From Ruminococcaceae bacterium OttesenSCG-928-O06 (lineage in GTDB: Bacteria > Bacillota > Clostridia > Oscillospirales > Ruminococcaceae), in assembly GCA_030265505.1 (NCBI GenBank), contig JAJDGD010000004.1, forward strand, positions 1 through 58,392: 58,392 nucleotides of DNA, read 5' to 3'. Under the pieces are notes generated by a model, which made no database searches, had not been told where the DNA came from, and worked only from the letters and a program-made list of their open reading frames with translations. This document shows, one piece after another, positions 17,121-26,127 of this stretch. A program made the position numbers and the translations under genes. Position 1 is the stretch's first letter; each line of letters starts with the position of its first letter.

Positions 17121-18656
17121 ATGCGAAATAACCTGCTGGAAAAACTGAAGGAATCTTTACAGGCGGTGCTGCCCATCGGCGTCATCATCCTGCTGCTGCA
17201 CTTTACCATAGTGCCTCTGGGTGGCGGCACCCTGGCGCTGATGCTGGTGGGGATGGTGCTGCTTATTATCGGACTTACGCTGTTTTCCCTGGGTACAGAC
17301 ATGGCCATGATGCCCATGGGCGAGCATGTGGGCTCGGCCCTTTTGGGCAGCCGAAACCTGCCGCTTTTGGTGGGTGTATTGTTTGTGTTTGGGTTTATTG
17401 TAACCGCGGCCGAGCCGGACTTGAGCGTTTTGGCCACCCAGGTAACCAGTATAGACAACACCCTGCTCATCATGGCCATTGCGGTGGGGGTGGGCATCTT
17501 TTTGGTGCTGGCCACGCTACGCATTTTGTTCCGCTGGCGGCTTAGCTATATGCTGATGGTGCTGTATGCCGTCACGTTTTTGGTGGGGCTGTTCTCGCGC
17601 GATTATCTGGCCGTGGCCTTCGACGCCTCGGCCGTGACCACCGGGCCCATCACGGTGCCGTTTTTGCTGGCCATAGGCGCGGGTTTTGCGTCCATCTCCA
17701 GCAGCAAGGACGCCGACGAAGACAACTTCGGCATCTGTGCCGTGTGTTCCATCGGCCCCATTTTGATGGTGCTGATATTGGGCATGTTCCACGACGCCAG
17801 CGCCAACGTGTACCAGCCGGACGCCATTAGCCAGGTGAACAACGCCGGGGACCTTATGCGCACCTTTGCAAATGGCATGGCCCACACCTTTTTTGAGGTG
17901 CTTTTGGTGGTGCTGCCCATTTTGGCCATTTTCCTCATCTTCCAGGTGGTGAAGCTGAAGCTTTCCCGCACAGAGCTTGTGCGCATCTTTGTGGGCCTTG
18001 GCTACCTTCTGGTGGGCCTCACCATCTTTTTGGCGGGCGTGAACTACGGCTTTTTGCCGGCGGCCCGCGTGTTGGGCGAGGGGATGGGCGCGCTTAGCTA
18101 CAACTGGATACTGGTGCCGCTGTGCATTATAATAGGCGCGTGCGTGGTGGCGGCAGAGCCCGCCGTGCATGTGCTGACAAAGCAGGTGGAGGAGATTACC
18201 AGCGGGGCCATAAGCCGCGGCATGATGCTGTTTGGCATGGCCGCCGGGGTGGGCCTTGCCATGAGCCTTGCCATGCTGCGCATGCTGCTGGGCATCTCCA
18301 TTTGGTGGATGCTGGTGCCCGGCTACGCCCTGGCGCTGGCCCTCACTTTCTTTGTGCCAAAGATCTTTGTGGGCATCGGGTTCGACAGTGGGGGTGTGGC
18401 CGCCGGCGCCATGAGCGCCGCCTTTGTGTTGCCCTTCACCATAGGGGTGTGTAACGCGTTGGGTGGCAACCCCATGCTGGACGCCTTTGGCGTGGTGGGC
18501 ATGATTGCGATGATGCCGCCCATTACGGTGCAGGTGATGGGTGTGATATACAACGCGAAGCTGAAGAAGGCCCAGCGCCTGGCCGCCGCCGCCGAAGAAG
18601 CCGCCGCCCGCGAGACCGAGGAGACCGAGATTGACATGCTGACCCGTTTGACGTAA
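17121..18656 (+). CDS. DUF1538 family membrane protein (two-repeat transporter-like)
   Basis: A 511-residue polytopic membrane protein with about 12 segments. It appears to contain two homologous halves. Each half has an AAEP motif followed by a TxQV/TKQVxxI helix (TAAEPDLSVLATQVTSI, about 95-110; VAAEPAVHVLTKQVEEI, about 347-363) and a later FDxSxVxxGxxxxPF motif. This inverted or direct repeat is typical of DUF1538. The tail is charged and cytoplasmic. The next gene encodes a tandem PII-like protein, which suggests control of this carrier by a nucleotide-sensing partner. An extended -10 (TGCTACAAT, ending 17094) precedes the ATG, which has AAAGGTGG. The substrate is unknown. Confidence 0.8.
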   Translation: MRNNLLEKLKESLQAVLPIGVIILLLHFTIVPLGGGTLALMLVGMVLLIIGLTLFSLGTDMAMMPMGEHVGSALLGSRNLPLLVGVLFVFGFIVTAAEPDLSVLATQVTSIDNTLLIMAIAVGVGIFLVLATLRILFRWRLSYMLMVLYAVTFLVGLFSRDYLAVAFDASAVTTGPITVPFLLAIGAGFASISSSKDADEDNFGICAVCSIGPILMVLILGMFHDASANVYQPDAISQVNNAGDLMRTFANGMAHTFFEVLLVVLPILAIFLIFQVVKLKLSRTELVRIFVGLGYLLVGLTIFLAGVNYGFLPAARVLGEGMGALSYNWILVPLCIIIGACVVAAEPAVHVLTKQVEEITSGAISRGMMLFGMAAGVGLAMSLAMLRMLLGISIWWMLVPGYALALALTFFVPKIFVGIGFDSGGVAAGAMSAAFVLPFTIGVCNALGGNPMLDAFGVVGMIAMMPPITVQVMGVIYNAKLKKAQRLAAAAEEAAARETEETEIDMLTRLT

Positions 18657-18703
18657 ATTGAAGATGGTACCACACACGCGATTGCCGGAAAGGGAAATGT
18701 GTT

Positions 18704-19399
18704 ATGCCGCAGGAACAGCAAAAGAACATTGCGCTTAGCCTTTTGTGCGTGGTGTGCGACAGGGACCGCAGCCCCAAAGTGCTGGCGCTGCTGGAGGGGC
18801 AAAAGGCCTTTTTCAACCTGGTTACCCTGGGCGAAGGCACCGCCAGCAACAAGATGCTGAACTATATGGGGCTGGGGCGCACCGAAAAATCTGTGTTTTT
18901 CTGCATTATGCCAAGCGGCATTGCCCGCCAGCTGATGGACAAGCTGGACGAAAGCATGAACCTGGGCAAGGCCGGGCGGGGCATCACCTTTACCGTAAAC
19001 GTACACGAGGGCTGTTACCACAGGCCGGTGCACTTCACCGGCGAAGAAGACGGAGGCGCCGTTATGCAACAGCAAACCACCCACGATTTGATTATAGTAG
19101 TGCTGAACCGCGGCTATACGGAAGAAGTGATGGACGTGGCGCGTGCCGCCGGTGCGCGCGGGGGCACGGTGCTGCACGCCCGCGGCTGCGGCCTTGCCGG
19201 GGCAGAGAAGTTTTTCGGCGTCACTATCCAGCCAGAAAAAGAGATGCTGATGATTTTGGCCGAGGTGGAAAACAGCTGTGCCATCATGGGCGAGATTGCC
19301 GACAAGCTGGGCCCCGGCACAGACACCAACGCCATCTCTTTCTCCGTGCCGGTGAACGGCGTGCGGGGCTTTGGCAGCGAGATGACGGCCGCAAAATAA
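18704..19399 (+). CDS. PII-like signalling protein with two tandem domains
   Basis: A 231-residue soluble protein made of two PII-like ferredoxin folds, roughly 8-108 and 118-225. Domain 1 carries LGEGTASNKMLNYMGLGRTE and domain 2 LHARGCGLAGAEKFFGVTIQ, both typical of PII-related regulators (the GxGTxS/ARGTG loop and the EKFFGITIQPEKE stretch). A normal GlnB is a single domain of about 112 residues, so this is a natural fusion. It sits 47 bases after the DUF1538 gene in the same orientation, so it probably binds and regulates that carrier. The bound nucleotide or metabolite cannot be read from sequence. Confidence 0.78.
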   Translation: MPQEQQKNIALSLLCVVCDRDRSPKVLALLEGQKAFFNLVTLGEGTASNKMLNYMGLGRTEKSVFFCIMPSGIARQLMDKLDESMNLGKAGRGITFTVNVHEGCYHRPVHFTGEEDGGAVMQQQTTHDLIIVVLNRGYTEEVMDVARAAGARGGTVLHARGCGLAGAEKFFGVTIQPEKEMLMILAEVENSCAIMGEIADKLGPGTDTNAISFSVPVNGVRGFGSEMTAAK

Positions 19400-19436
19400 C
19401 CCGCGGCCCCACGGGCAGCAAAAAAGATGTACACAA

Positions 19437-19466
19437 GGGGGCGCTGCACAGCGGGGCCCCTTTTTT
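19437..19466 (+). terminator. Terminator of the DUF1538/PII-like operon
   Basis: GGGG..CGCTG, loop CA, CAGCG..CCCC with a few unpaired Gs, then TTTTTT (19461-19466). The following gene's ribosome site begins right after it. Confidence 0.7.
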
Positions 19467-19482
19467 AAGGGGGAGGCACGGT

Positions 19483-20886
19483 ATGGGCAAGGGTGCGGCG
19501 GTGCGGCGGCCCCGGCTTGCCAAGGGGGAAGGGCGGCGGCTTTTGCTGTTTTGGGTGGTGGCCATGGCCGCGGCCCTGTTTTTTGTGCACCCCGACGCCG
19601 CCGAGACGGCCAGCCATGCCTGGCTGTTTTTGGAGAGTGTTTTTTCCGGGCAACCGCGCAGCTTTTACGGGGTGGTGGCGGCGCACCAAAACGCCTTTGC
19701 CTACCTGAACAACGCCCACTACAACATCATCGTGTATATGGTGTACGCCGTGCCCTTGCTGCCGGTGTATCTGGTGTGCGCGTTTTTGGGTGCGGCGCCG
19801 CCGCAGCTTTTGCTCACCTTTGTGGGCAAGGGGCTGTGCGTGGCCTTTTTGGCCGCATGCCTGCCGGTGCTGCGGCGCATTGCCGCGCTGTTGGGCCTGG
19901 GGGAAGAAAGCGCCGCCGCGGCGCCGGTGGTGTTTGCCGCGTTATTGCCGGTGGGCTTTTCCGCCGTGGTGATGGGCCAGTACGACGTGATGGCGGTGTT
20001 TGCCATGCTGGTGGGCTGGTGGTGCTGGCTGCGCGGGCGCATGTGGCCGTTTGTGCTGTGGTTTGGCGCGGCCATTGCCTTAAAAAGCCTGCCGCTGCTG
20101 CTGTTTGTGCCGCTTTTGCTGCTGCGTGAAAAGCGCATAGGCCACCTTGCGCTGTACGGCGTTTGCAGCCTGTGGCTGGTGGTGCCCACGGCGCTTTTGT
20201 ACCGGGGCGTTACCTTTTCCAAAACGGTGTTCGACGCCGCGATGATGGACCGGCTGTTTGCCACCCGGCTTATGGGTGGGCGTGAGGTACCCCTGTTTGC
20301 CGCGGCCATGGTGGTGCTGTGCGTCGTCGCATGGTTTTGGCGCCCCGGGGAAAAAAGCCTTGGGGGTACCTCGGCCCTTGTGGGGCTGTGGGTGTTTGGC
20401 CTTGCCATGATATTGGTGGAGTGGCACCCCCAATGGGTGATATTGCTGGCGCCGTTTTTGCAGCTTACCACCCTGGCGCAGCCGGCGGGGCAGCGGCGGG
20501 GCTGGCTGCTTGTGGACGTGCTGCTGTGTATGGGGTTTGCCCTGGTGTGCTGGGCGGCCTTTCCCGGCCAGCTGGAGGCAAACCTGTTGGGCGCCGGGCT
20601 GCTGGGTATGCTTGGCGCGCCCGGCGGCGGCGCGGGGCAGTTGCTGGGGTGGCTGGCGGCGCTCTCTCCGCTGGAGAAAATGCCCATGGCTCTGTTTTGT
20701 GGGGCGGTGGCGGCCCACCTGCTGCTGAAGCTGCCCACAAAGGAAGGCACCCTGGCCACCCGGCTTTTTGGGCAAGGGGCCGCTACGGCGCTACCCATGC
20801 CCCTGAAAACCTACACCTGGTGGTTATTTTTGCTGGGCTGGGGGGTGTGGCTGGTGCCGGTGTTGGCGCACTGGCTGGTGGGGTAG
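19483..20886 (+). CDS. Polytopic membrane protein, possible GT-C type glycosyltransferase
   Basis: A 467-residue protein with roughly ten to twelve hydrophobic segments. The ATG at 19483 has AAGGGGGAGG upstream. The first long loop reads FYGVVAAHQNAFAYLNNAHY, and a later segment is MILVEWHPQWVILLAPF. The arrangement resembles DUF2029/GT-C mannosyltransferase-like integral proteins, but no firm catalytic motif is visible, so this is a suggestion only. The frame stays open far upstream inside the PII-like gene; that extension is spurious. It stands alone between a terminator and a T-box promoter. Confidence 0.6.
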   Translation: MGKGAAVRRPRLAKGEGRRLLLFWVVAMAAALFFVHPDAAETASHAWLFLESVFSGQPRSFYGVVAAHQNAFAYLNNAHYNIIVYMVYAVPLLPVYLVCAFLGAAPPQLLLTFVGKGLCVAFLAACLPVLRRIAALLGLGEESAAAAPVVFAALLPVGFSAVVMGQYDVMAVFAMLVGWWCWLRGRMWPFVLWFGAAIALKSLPLLLFVPLLLLREKRIGHLALYGVCSLWLVVPTALLYRGVTFSKTVFDAAMMDRLFATRLMGGREVPLFAAAMVVLCVVAWFWRPGEKSLGGTSALVGLWVFGLAMILVEWHPQWVILLAPFLQLTTLAQPAGQRRGWLLVDVLLCMGFALVCWAAFPGQLEANLLGAGLLGMLGAPGGGAGQLLGWLAALSPLEKMPMALFCGAVAAHLLLKLPTKEGTLATRLFGQGAATALPMPLKTYTWWLFLLGWGVWLVPVLAHWLVG

Positions 20887-20900
20887 GCAGGTCACAAGGC

Positions 20901-20929
20901 TTGACAAGCCCCGCGGCCTGTGGTAAATT
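20901..20929 (+). promoter_or_regulatory. Promoter of the ilvA T-box transcript
   Basis: TTGACA (20901-20906), 17-base spacer, TAAATT (20924-20929) with extended TGG. Confidence 0.75.
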
Positions 20930-20935
20930 TTAGAG

Positions 20936-21226
20936 CAATACCAACAAACGCTGTGATGAGGACGGGCCCGGGCATAAGCGGACTGCAGAGAGCTGCCGAA
21001 CGGTGAAAGGCAGCGGAAGCCGCCCTGGCTATATCACCTTGGAGCGGCCCGGCCGAACAGGCAAGGCGCCAAGCGCCGCCGTACAGGCCGGGACGGGCAT
21101 TCCCGTTACAGAATGGGTGCGTTGCTGGACGCGCCCTTAAGCGGCCCTGGCATATGCCGGGCAAAAAGAGTGGTACCGCGGGGAAATTCACCCTCGTCTC
21201 TGACATTGAGAGACGGGGATTTTTGT
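20936..21226 (+). promoter_or_regulatory. T-box leader of ilvA, isoleucine specifier
   Basis: The T-box core AGAGTGGTACCGCG is at 21167-21180. Stem I opens with GTGATGAGGA (k-turn) and AGAGAGCTGCCG. On the 3' side of the specifier loop the codon reads ATC (in CTATATCACCTTGGAGC), i.e. isoleucine. The terminator pairs CGTCTC with GAGACG (about 21194-21214) followed by ATTTTTG. Uncharged tRNA-Ile should stabilise the antiterminator and turn ilvA on. The specifier was assigned by eye. Confidence 0.9.
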
Positions 21227-21283
21227 TTATACAAAAGGGGCATACCCGGCGGCCCCGGTGCAAAAGTGGAGGAAGAAACAGGC

Positions 21284-22507
21284 ATGACACTGGACAAAGT
21301 ATACCATGCGGCCTATGTGCTGAAGGACGCGGCCCGCAAAACCGACCTGATTGCTGCGCCCGACTTGTGTGCGGGCGGCAACGTGTGGCTGAAAAGCGAA
21401 AACCTGCAGGTGACAGGCAGCTTTAAGCTGCGGGGCGCCTACTACAAGATGAGCCAGCTGAGCGAAGACGAAAAAGCCAAAGGCGTGATTGCCTGCAGTG
21501 CCGGGAACCACGCCCAGGGTGTGGCCCTGGCGGCGGCGAAAAATGGCATCCCCGCGCTTATTTGCATCCCGGACTCCGCCCCAATCTCCAAGATAGAGGC
21601 CACGCGCAGCTATGGCGCCGAGGTGGAACTGGTGAAGGGTAGTTACGACGACGCCTACGCCCGCGCGCTGGAACTGCAGGCCGAGCAGGGCCGTACGTTC
21701 ATCCACCCCTTCGACGACGAGGACGTGATTGCCGGGCAGGGCACCATTGGCCTGGAGATTTTGGACCAGATGCCGGACGTGGAGGCCATTGTGGTGCCGG
21801 TGGGGGGCGGCGGGCTCATCAGTGGGGTGGCCTTTGCGGTGAAAAGCCTGCGCCCGCAGGTGAAGGTGTACGGCGTGCAGGCCGCGGGCGCCGCCTCTAT
21901 GCTGCGCAGCATCCAGAAGGGGAAAATCCTTACGCTGGACGCGGTGTCCACCTTTGCCGACGGCATTGCCGTAAAGCAGCCGGGCGAAAACACCTTTGCA
22001 CTTGTGCGCCGGTATGTAGACGGCATTGTGGACGTGAGCGAGGACGAGGTGGCCAGCGCCATTTTGGCCCTGATAGAGCGCCAGAAGATGATTAGCGAAG
22101 GGGCGGGGGCCGTGGCCGTGGCGGCGGCCATGTATGGCAAAATTGACCTGGAGGGCCGCAAGACTGTGTGCCTTTTAAGCGGCGGCAACATCGACGTGAA
22201 CATCCTGTCCCGCGTCATCACCCGGGGGCTGGTGAATAGCGGCCGCAACGCAAACCTTACCATTGCGCTGATAGACAAACCCGGCCAGCTGGAAGGGGTG
22301 AGCCGCATTGTGTCCGAACATGGGGGCAATGTGGTAAGCGTGCAGTACGACCGCAGCGACCCCAGCATGGCCATCAACAGCTGCTTTTTGACGCTGGGCC
22401 TGGAGACGCGCGACCACGCCCAGCTGCAGGAGATACGCGCCGCGCTGAACGGCGCAGGCTTTGAGATTGTGGAAGGGCCCACCGTGAACGGAAGCTGTAG
22501 GGTGTAA
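21284..22507 (+). CDS. ilvA: Threonine ammonia-lyase (threonine deaminase)
   Basis: Converts threonine to 2-oxobutanoate, the first step of isoleucine synthesis. The 407-residue protein has the PLP lysine in TGSFKLRGA (Lys48), the phosphate-binding VGGGGLISG (about 173-181) and a C-terminal ACT domain (about 325-405; LIDKPGQLEGVSRIV). This is the shorter, single-ACT form. The ATG at 21284 follows GTGGAGGAAG; the open frame reaching back into the T-box leader is not coding. The T-box upstream makes it responsive to isoleucine starvation. Confidence 0.96.
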   Translation: MTLDKVYHAAYVLKDAARKTDLIAAPDLCAGGNVWLKSENLQVTGSFKLRGAYYKMSQLSEDEKAKGVIACSAGNHAQGVALAAAKNGIPALICIPDSAPISKIEATRSYGAEVELVKGSYDDAYARALELQAEQGRTFIHPFDDEDVIAGQGTIGLEILDQMPDVEAIVVPVGGGGLISGVAFAVKSLRPQVKVYGVQAAGAASMLRSIQKGKILTLDAVSTFADGIAVKQPGENTFALVRRYVDGIVDVSEDEVASAILALIERQKMISEGAGAVAVAAAMYGKIDLEGRKTVCLLSGGNIDVNILSRVITRGLVNSGRNANLTIALIDKPGQLEGVSRIVSEHGGNVVSVQYDRSDPSMAINSCFLTLGLETRDHAQLQEIRAALNGAGFEIVEGPTVNGSCRV

Positions 22508-22736
22508 GGGCGCTGTGCGCCGAGTGTTGGCTTTGCCGCGGCTGCGGCAAAACAACAGGAGTCCGACGCCCGAGAGCGCGAGCCGTAGGCGAAGCGTGAT
22601 TGGCCGCGGCGGATAAGGGCGTTTCACGCCGACGGATGGCTTGGGGACGCCGCCCTTTTGCGCATTGGCCACACCGGCCACCCGCGCCCCGCATGAAACA
22701 CCCCGCCACACACGCATGCCAAAGGAGGAACATGCC
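22508..22736. other. Gene-free spacer with one hairpin
   Basis: Between ilvA and the DUF815 gene. A perfect 8-bp hairpin TTTGCCGC/GCGGCAAA lies at 22532-22551, without a T-run. The remaining sequence is GC-rich with no convincing promoter or gene. Confidence 0.4.
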
Positions 22737-23951
22737 ATGGAAAACCCCATTGACGCAAAACGCCTGGCCGAGGGCCTGCACGCGCTGGCCTTGTTCCGCC
22801 CGCTTTTGCACAACGAGGTATTGGGCAGCTTTTTGGCTTTTCTGGACAAAGCGGCCGTGGGCACCGAAGGCCTGGTGGACGCCTACTGCGCCTTTGTGGC
22901 GGCACTGTACCGCGCCGGGGGAGACTTTGGCGCCCTGCTGCAGGCCCTGGTGCTGGAGAGTGAGAACCCCGTGGTGTTGCTGCGTGCCAGGGGCGATGTG
23001 CCGCCCGCCGAGATGGCCGAGAGCCTGGCGCGCGAGCTTAGCCTGTTTGACGAAATATCGATGCTGCCCCCCGCCGGCGTGGCCCTTTTGGCCCGCGGGC
23101 AGGTGGCGCTGCCGCAGTATGCCACAAGCGCCGTGCACCTGGGCCGCCTGTACGCTGCCCGGCTGGATGAAGTGGCCACCAAAGGCTACGGCATCTTTGC
23201 GGTGCGGCACATGTTCACCCTGGGGGAAAACGGCACCCTTGTGCCCGTGCGCAACCCGGACCCCCAGCGCCTTTCCGGCCTTGTGGGGTACGAGCGGGAG
23301 CGCGCCGAGGTGGTGCTGAACACCGAGGCTTTGCTGCGTGGGCTGCCCGCCAACAACATTTTGCTGTATGGCGACGCAGGCACCGGCAAAAGCAGCACCG
23401 TGAAGGCCCTGGCCAACGAGTACCGGGACAAAGGCCTGCGCCTTGTGGAGGTGCAGAAAAACCAGCTGTATCAAATTCCCCGCCTGATGGACACCCTGGC
23501 GGAAAATCCCCTGAAGTTCATCTTGTTTATAGACGATTTGAGCTTTCCCGAAAACGATGGGGACTTCACCGCGCTGAAAGCCATTTTGGAGGGGAACATC
23601 AGCGCGCGGCCGGGCAACATTGTGGTGTACGCCACAAGCAACCGCCGCCACATGGTGCGCCAGCGCCATGCAGAGCGCATGGGCGACGAGGTGCATGTGA
23701 ACGACGCGCTGGAGGAAGGGGCCAGCCTTTCGGCCCGGTTTGGGCTCACCATCACCTTTTTGCGGCCGGACAAAGAGCTGTACCTGGGCATTGTGCAGGC
23801 CCTGGCCGCCCAGCAAAGCCTGCAAACGCCGCTGCCGGCGCTGCTGGATGCCGCCGAGGCGCATGCTTTGCGCCATGGCGGGCGCAGCCCGCGTACGGCC
23901 CGCCAGTTTGTGGAGTATATGAAGGCAAAAGAGCAGGCGCAGCACACCTAA
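22737..23951 (+). CDS. DUF815 family AAA-type ATPase
   Basis: A 404-residue ATPase. Walker A is YGDAGTGKSS (211-220) and Walker B FILFIDDLSF (261-270). The N-terminal 180 residues are a helical region typical of the DUF815 family, and NIVVYATSNRRHMV is the sensor-1 strand. The ATG at 22737 follows AAAGGAGGAACATGCC. DUF815 proteins are widespread P-loop ATPases of uncertain role. It sits between two T-box controlled genes but carries no amino acid signature, so the link may be accidental. Confidence 0.88.
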   Translation: MENPIDAKRLAEGLHALALFRPLLHNEVLGSFLAFLDKAAVGTEGLVDAYCAFVAALYRAGGDFGALLQALVLESENPVVLLRARGDVPPAEMAESLARELSLFDEISMLPPAGVALLARGQVALPQYATSAVHLGRLYAARLDEVATKGYGIFAVRHMFTLGENGTLVPVRNPDPQRLSGLVGYERERAEVVLNTEALLRGLPANNILLYGDAGTGKSSTVKALANEYRDKGLRLVEVQKNQLYQIPRLMDTLAENPLKFILFIDDLSFPENDGDFTALKAILEGNISARPGNIVVYATSNRRHMVRQRHAERMGDEVHVNDALEEGASLSARFGLTITFLRPDKELYLGIVQALAAQQSLQTPLPALLDAAEAHALRHGGRSPRTARQFVEYMKAKEQAQHT

Positions 23952-24033
23952 AGCGGCAGCGAAAACTGCCGGGAACACACGGCGTTTTTGCACGCATGTG
24001 CGCGGCCCACGGCGGCCGCGCCAAAAATACTTG

Positions 24034-24062
24034 TTGACAGAGGTTTTACTCTTCGCTATAAT
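24034..24062 (+). promoter_or_regulatory. Perfect consensus promoter of the ilvB operon
   Basis: TTGACA (24034-24039), 17-base spacer, TATAAT (24057-24062): both boxes match consensus exactly. Confidence 0.92.
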
Positions 24063-24069
24063 GGGGGAT

Positions 24070-24370
24070 AATTTCATAGCACGGTAAATGCGATGATGGG
24101 AGCCAGTAGGCTGTGTGGGCAGGCAAAAGGGGAACCTTTGCAAGAGAAATGCCGGTGGGTGCAAGGCATGCCGCAGCACAGCGCGAAGTCTCTTCCCGGA
24201 GCAGCCGCCCGAAGGGCCCATGGCCTGTGTAAGCGCGGCCGGCGCGACGCCCCGTTACGGCGCCCGGCATTGCCCCATGGGCAGATGCCGGCCGAGGAGG
24301 CCCGCAAGCCGGGCAAGAAGAGTGGTACCGCAGAGTGAACCTCTGTCTCTTTATGGGACAGAGGTTTTTT
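24070..24370 (+). promoter_or_regulatory. T-box leader of the ilvBN-ilvC operon, leucine-type specifier
   Basis: The core AGAGTGGTACCGCAG is at about 24319-24333. The k-turn GCGATGATGGGAG and an AGTAGG motif mark Stem I. Aligning the GGAGC after the specifier loop with the ilvA T-box puts CTC (leucine) at the specifier position (in GAAGTCTCTTCCCGGAGC). The terminator is AACCTCTGTC (24339-24348) with GACAGAGGTT followed by TTTTTT. A leucine specifier on an ilv operon has precedent in the Bacillus subtilis ilv-leu operon. The specifier is less certain than the T-box itself. Confidence 0.88.
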
Positions 24371-24427
24371 CTTTTTTACCCCACGCGGCACGGGCCGCAC
24401 ACAGACAACAGGCGGGAGGGACACACC

Positions 24428-26089
24428 ATGAGGATGAACGGCGCGGAAGTGATTGCCCATGTGCTGGCAGAGCAAGGGGTGGATACGGTATTTGGCTACC
24501 CCGGCGGTTCGGTTTTGCACATCTACGACGCTTTGTACCAGCACAAGGCGGAGATCACCCACTACCTTACCGCCCACGAACAAGGCGCTGCCCACGCGGC
24601 CGACGGCTATGCCCGCGCCACGGGGAAAACCGGCGTGGTTATTGCAACCAGCGGCCCGGGCGCCACAAACCTGGTTACCGGCATTGCCACCGCCTATATG
24701 GACAGCGTGCCCATGGTGGCCATCACGGGCAATGTGTCCAGCGGGCTTTTGGGCAAGGACAGCTTCCAGGAAGTGTACACCATGGGCATTACCATGCCCA
24801 TTACCAAGCACAACTACACCGTGCAGCGCGCCGAGGACATTGCCGGGGTGCTGCGCGAAGCCTTCCGCATTGCGGGCAGCGGCCGCAAAGGCCCGGTGCT
24901 GGTAGACATTACCAAGGACGCCACCATAAACGAGTGTGACTATACCCCCGAAAAAGCCTTTGTGGAGGAAAAACTGCCCTTCACCGACGACGAGGAGATT
25001 TGGGAGATTCTGCGCTACATCGGCCGCAGCCGGCGGCCGCTGGTGTGCTTCGGCGGCGGGGTCATCGCCAGCGAGGCAGGGGACGTTTTGTACGAACTGT
25101 TGCATAAAATGCAGATACCCGCCGTGCACACCCTGATGGCCACCGGCGTGCTGGGCTGGGACGATCCTCTCAACTTGGGGCTGGTGGGCATGCATGGCTC
25201 CTACAGCGCCAACAAGGCCATCAGCGAGGCGGATTTGGTGCTGGCCATCGGCTTCCGTTTTTCCGACCGCGTGGCACTGGACACCCAGCGCTTTGCCCCG
25301 GCGGCCGACATTGTGCAAATTGACATTGACCCCAGCGAAGTGGGCAAGAACGTGCGCATCAAGCACGCCGTGGTGGGGGACATCCACCAGATATTGAGCC
25401 GCCTTTTGCCCATGCTGGAGAGCGCCAGCCACACGCCCTGGTTGGACGAGATAGCCGCCTGGAAAAAAGAGGACTATGCCCCAAAAAGCACTGCCGACCG
25501 CCTGCGCCCGCACCAGATTATGGAGATTGTGGGTGAGAAAGCTGGCGACGACGCCATTTTTGCCACCGACGTGGGCCAGCACCAGATGTGGGCCGCGCAG
25601 TACTGCCGGCGCACAAAGCCCCGCAGTTTTTTAACAAGCGGGGGCCTGGGCACCATGGGCTACGGCTACGGCGCCGCGCTGGGCGCCCAGGTGGGCCAGC
25701 CGCACCGCACCGTGGTGCACATCACGGGCGACGGTTCCTTCCACATGAACCTGAACGAGTGCTGCACCGCCGTAAGCTACAATTTGCCGGTCATCACCGT
25801 TATTTTTAACAACTGCGTGCTGGGTATGGTGCGCCAGTGGCAGCACAGCTTTTATGGAGACCGTTTTTCCCAAACCACGCTGGACCGCAAGACAGACTAT
25901 GTGAAAATGGCCGAGGCCTTTGGGGCAAAGGGCTACCGCGCCACCACCCCGGCCCAGCTTGCCGACGCCATGGACAAGGCCCTTGCGGCGGGCGGCCCGG
26001 TGTGGATAGAGTGCGTTTTGGACCGCGACGAGATGGTGAGCCCGATGATCCCCTCGGGCGGCACGGTGGACGATATCATCTTTTATTGA
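24428..26089 (+). CDS. ilvB: Acetolactate synthase, large catalytic subunit
   Basis: Thiamine-diphosphate enzyme making 2-acetolactate and 2-aceto-2-hydroxybutyrate for valine, leucine and isoleucine. 553 residues, the family's usual size. The TPP glutamate lies in LTAHEQGAAHAADGYAR (about 48-64), and the TPP/Mg motif is GDGSFHMN...FNN (about 438-463). The ATG at 24428 follows GGCGGGAGGG; a second ATG two codons later is also possible. Translation is preceded by the leucine-type T-box. Confidence 0.96.
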   Translation: MRMNGAEVIAHVLAEQGVDTVFGYPGGSVLHIYDALYQHKAEITHYLTAHEQGAAHAADGYARATGKTGVVIATSGPGATNLVTGIATAYMDSVPMVAITGNVSSGLLGKDSFQEVYTMGITMPITKHNYTVQRAEDIAGVLREAFRIAGSGRKGPVLVDITKDATINECDYTPEKAFVEEKLPFTDDEEIWEILRYIGRSRRPLVCFGGGVIASEAGDVLYELLHKMQIPAVHTLMATGVLGWDDPLNLGLVGMHGSYSANKAISEADLVLAIGFRFSDRVALDTQRFAPAADIVQIDIDPSEVGKNVRIKHAVVGDIHQILSRLLPMLESASHTPWLDEIAAWKKEDYAPKSTADRLRPHQIMEIVGEKAGDDAIFATDVGQHQMWAAQYCRRTKPRSFLTSGGLGTMGYGYGAALGAQVGQPHRTVVHITGDGSFHMNLNECCTAVSYNLPVITVIFNNCVLGMVRQWQHSFYGDRFSQTTLDRKTDYVKMAEAFGAKGYRATTPAQLADAMDKALAAGGPVWIECVLDRDEMVSPMIPSGGTVDDIIFY

Positions 26090-26127
26090 GGACGCCCCAA
26101 GCGACAAAGTGACGGAGGATAAGCCGT

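Noticed and set aside
18745-20886. A 713-codon open frame reaching back from the membrane protein through the PII-like gene
   Set aside because: The upstream part is a shadow of the PII-like gene in another frame and crosses a terminator; the real start is at 19483 with a strong ribosome site.
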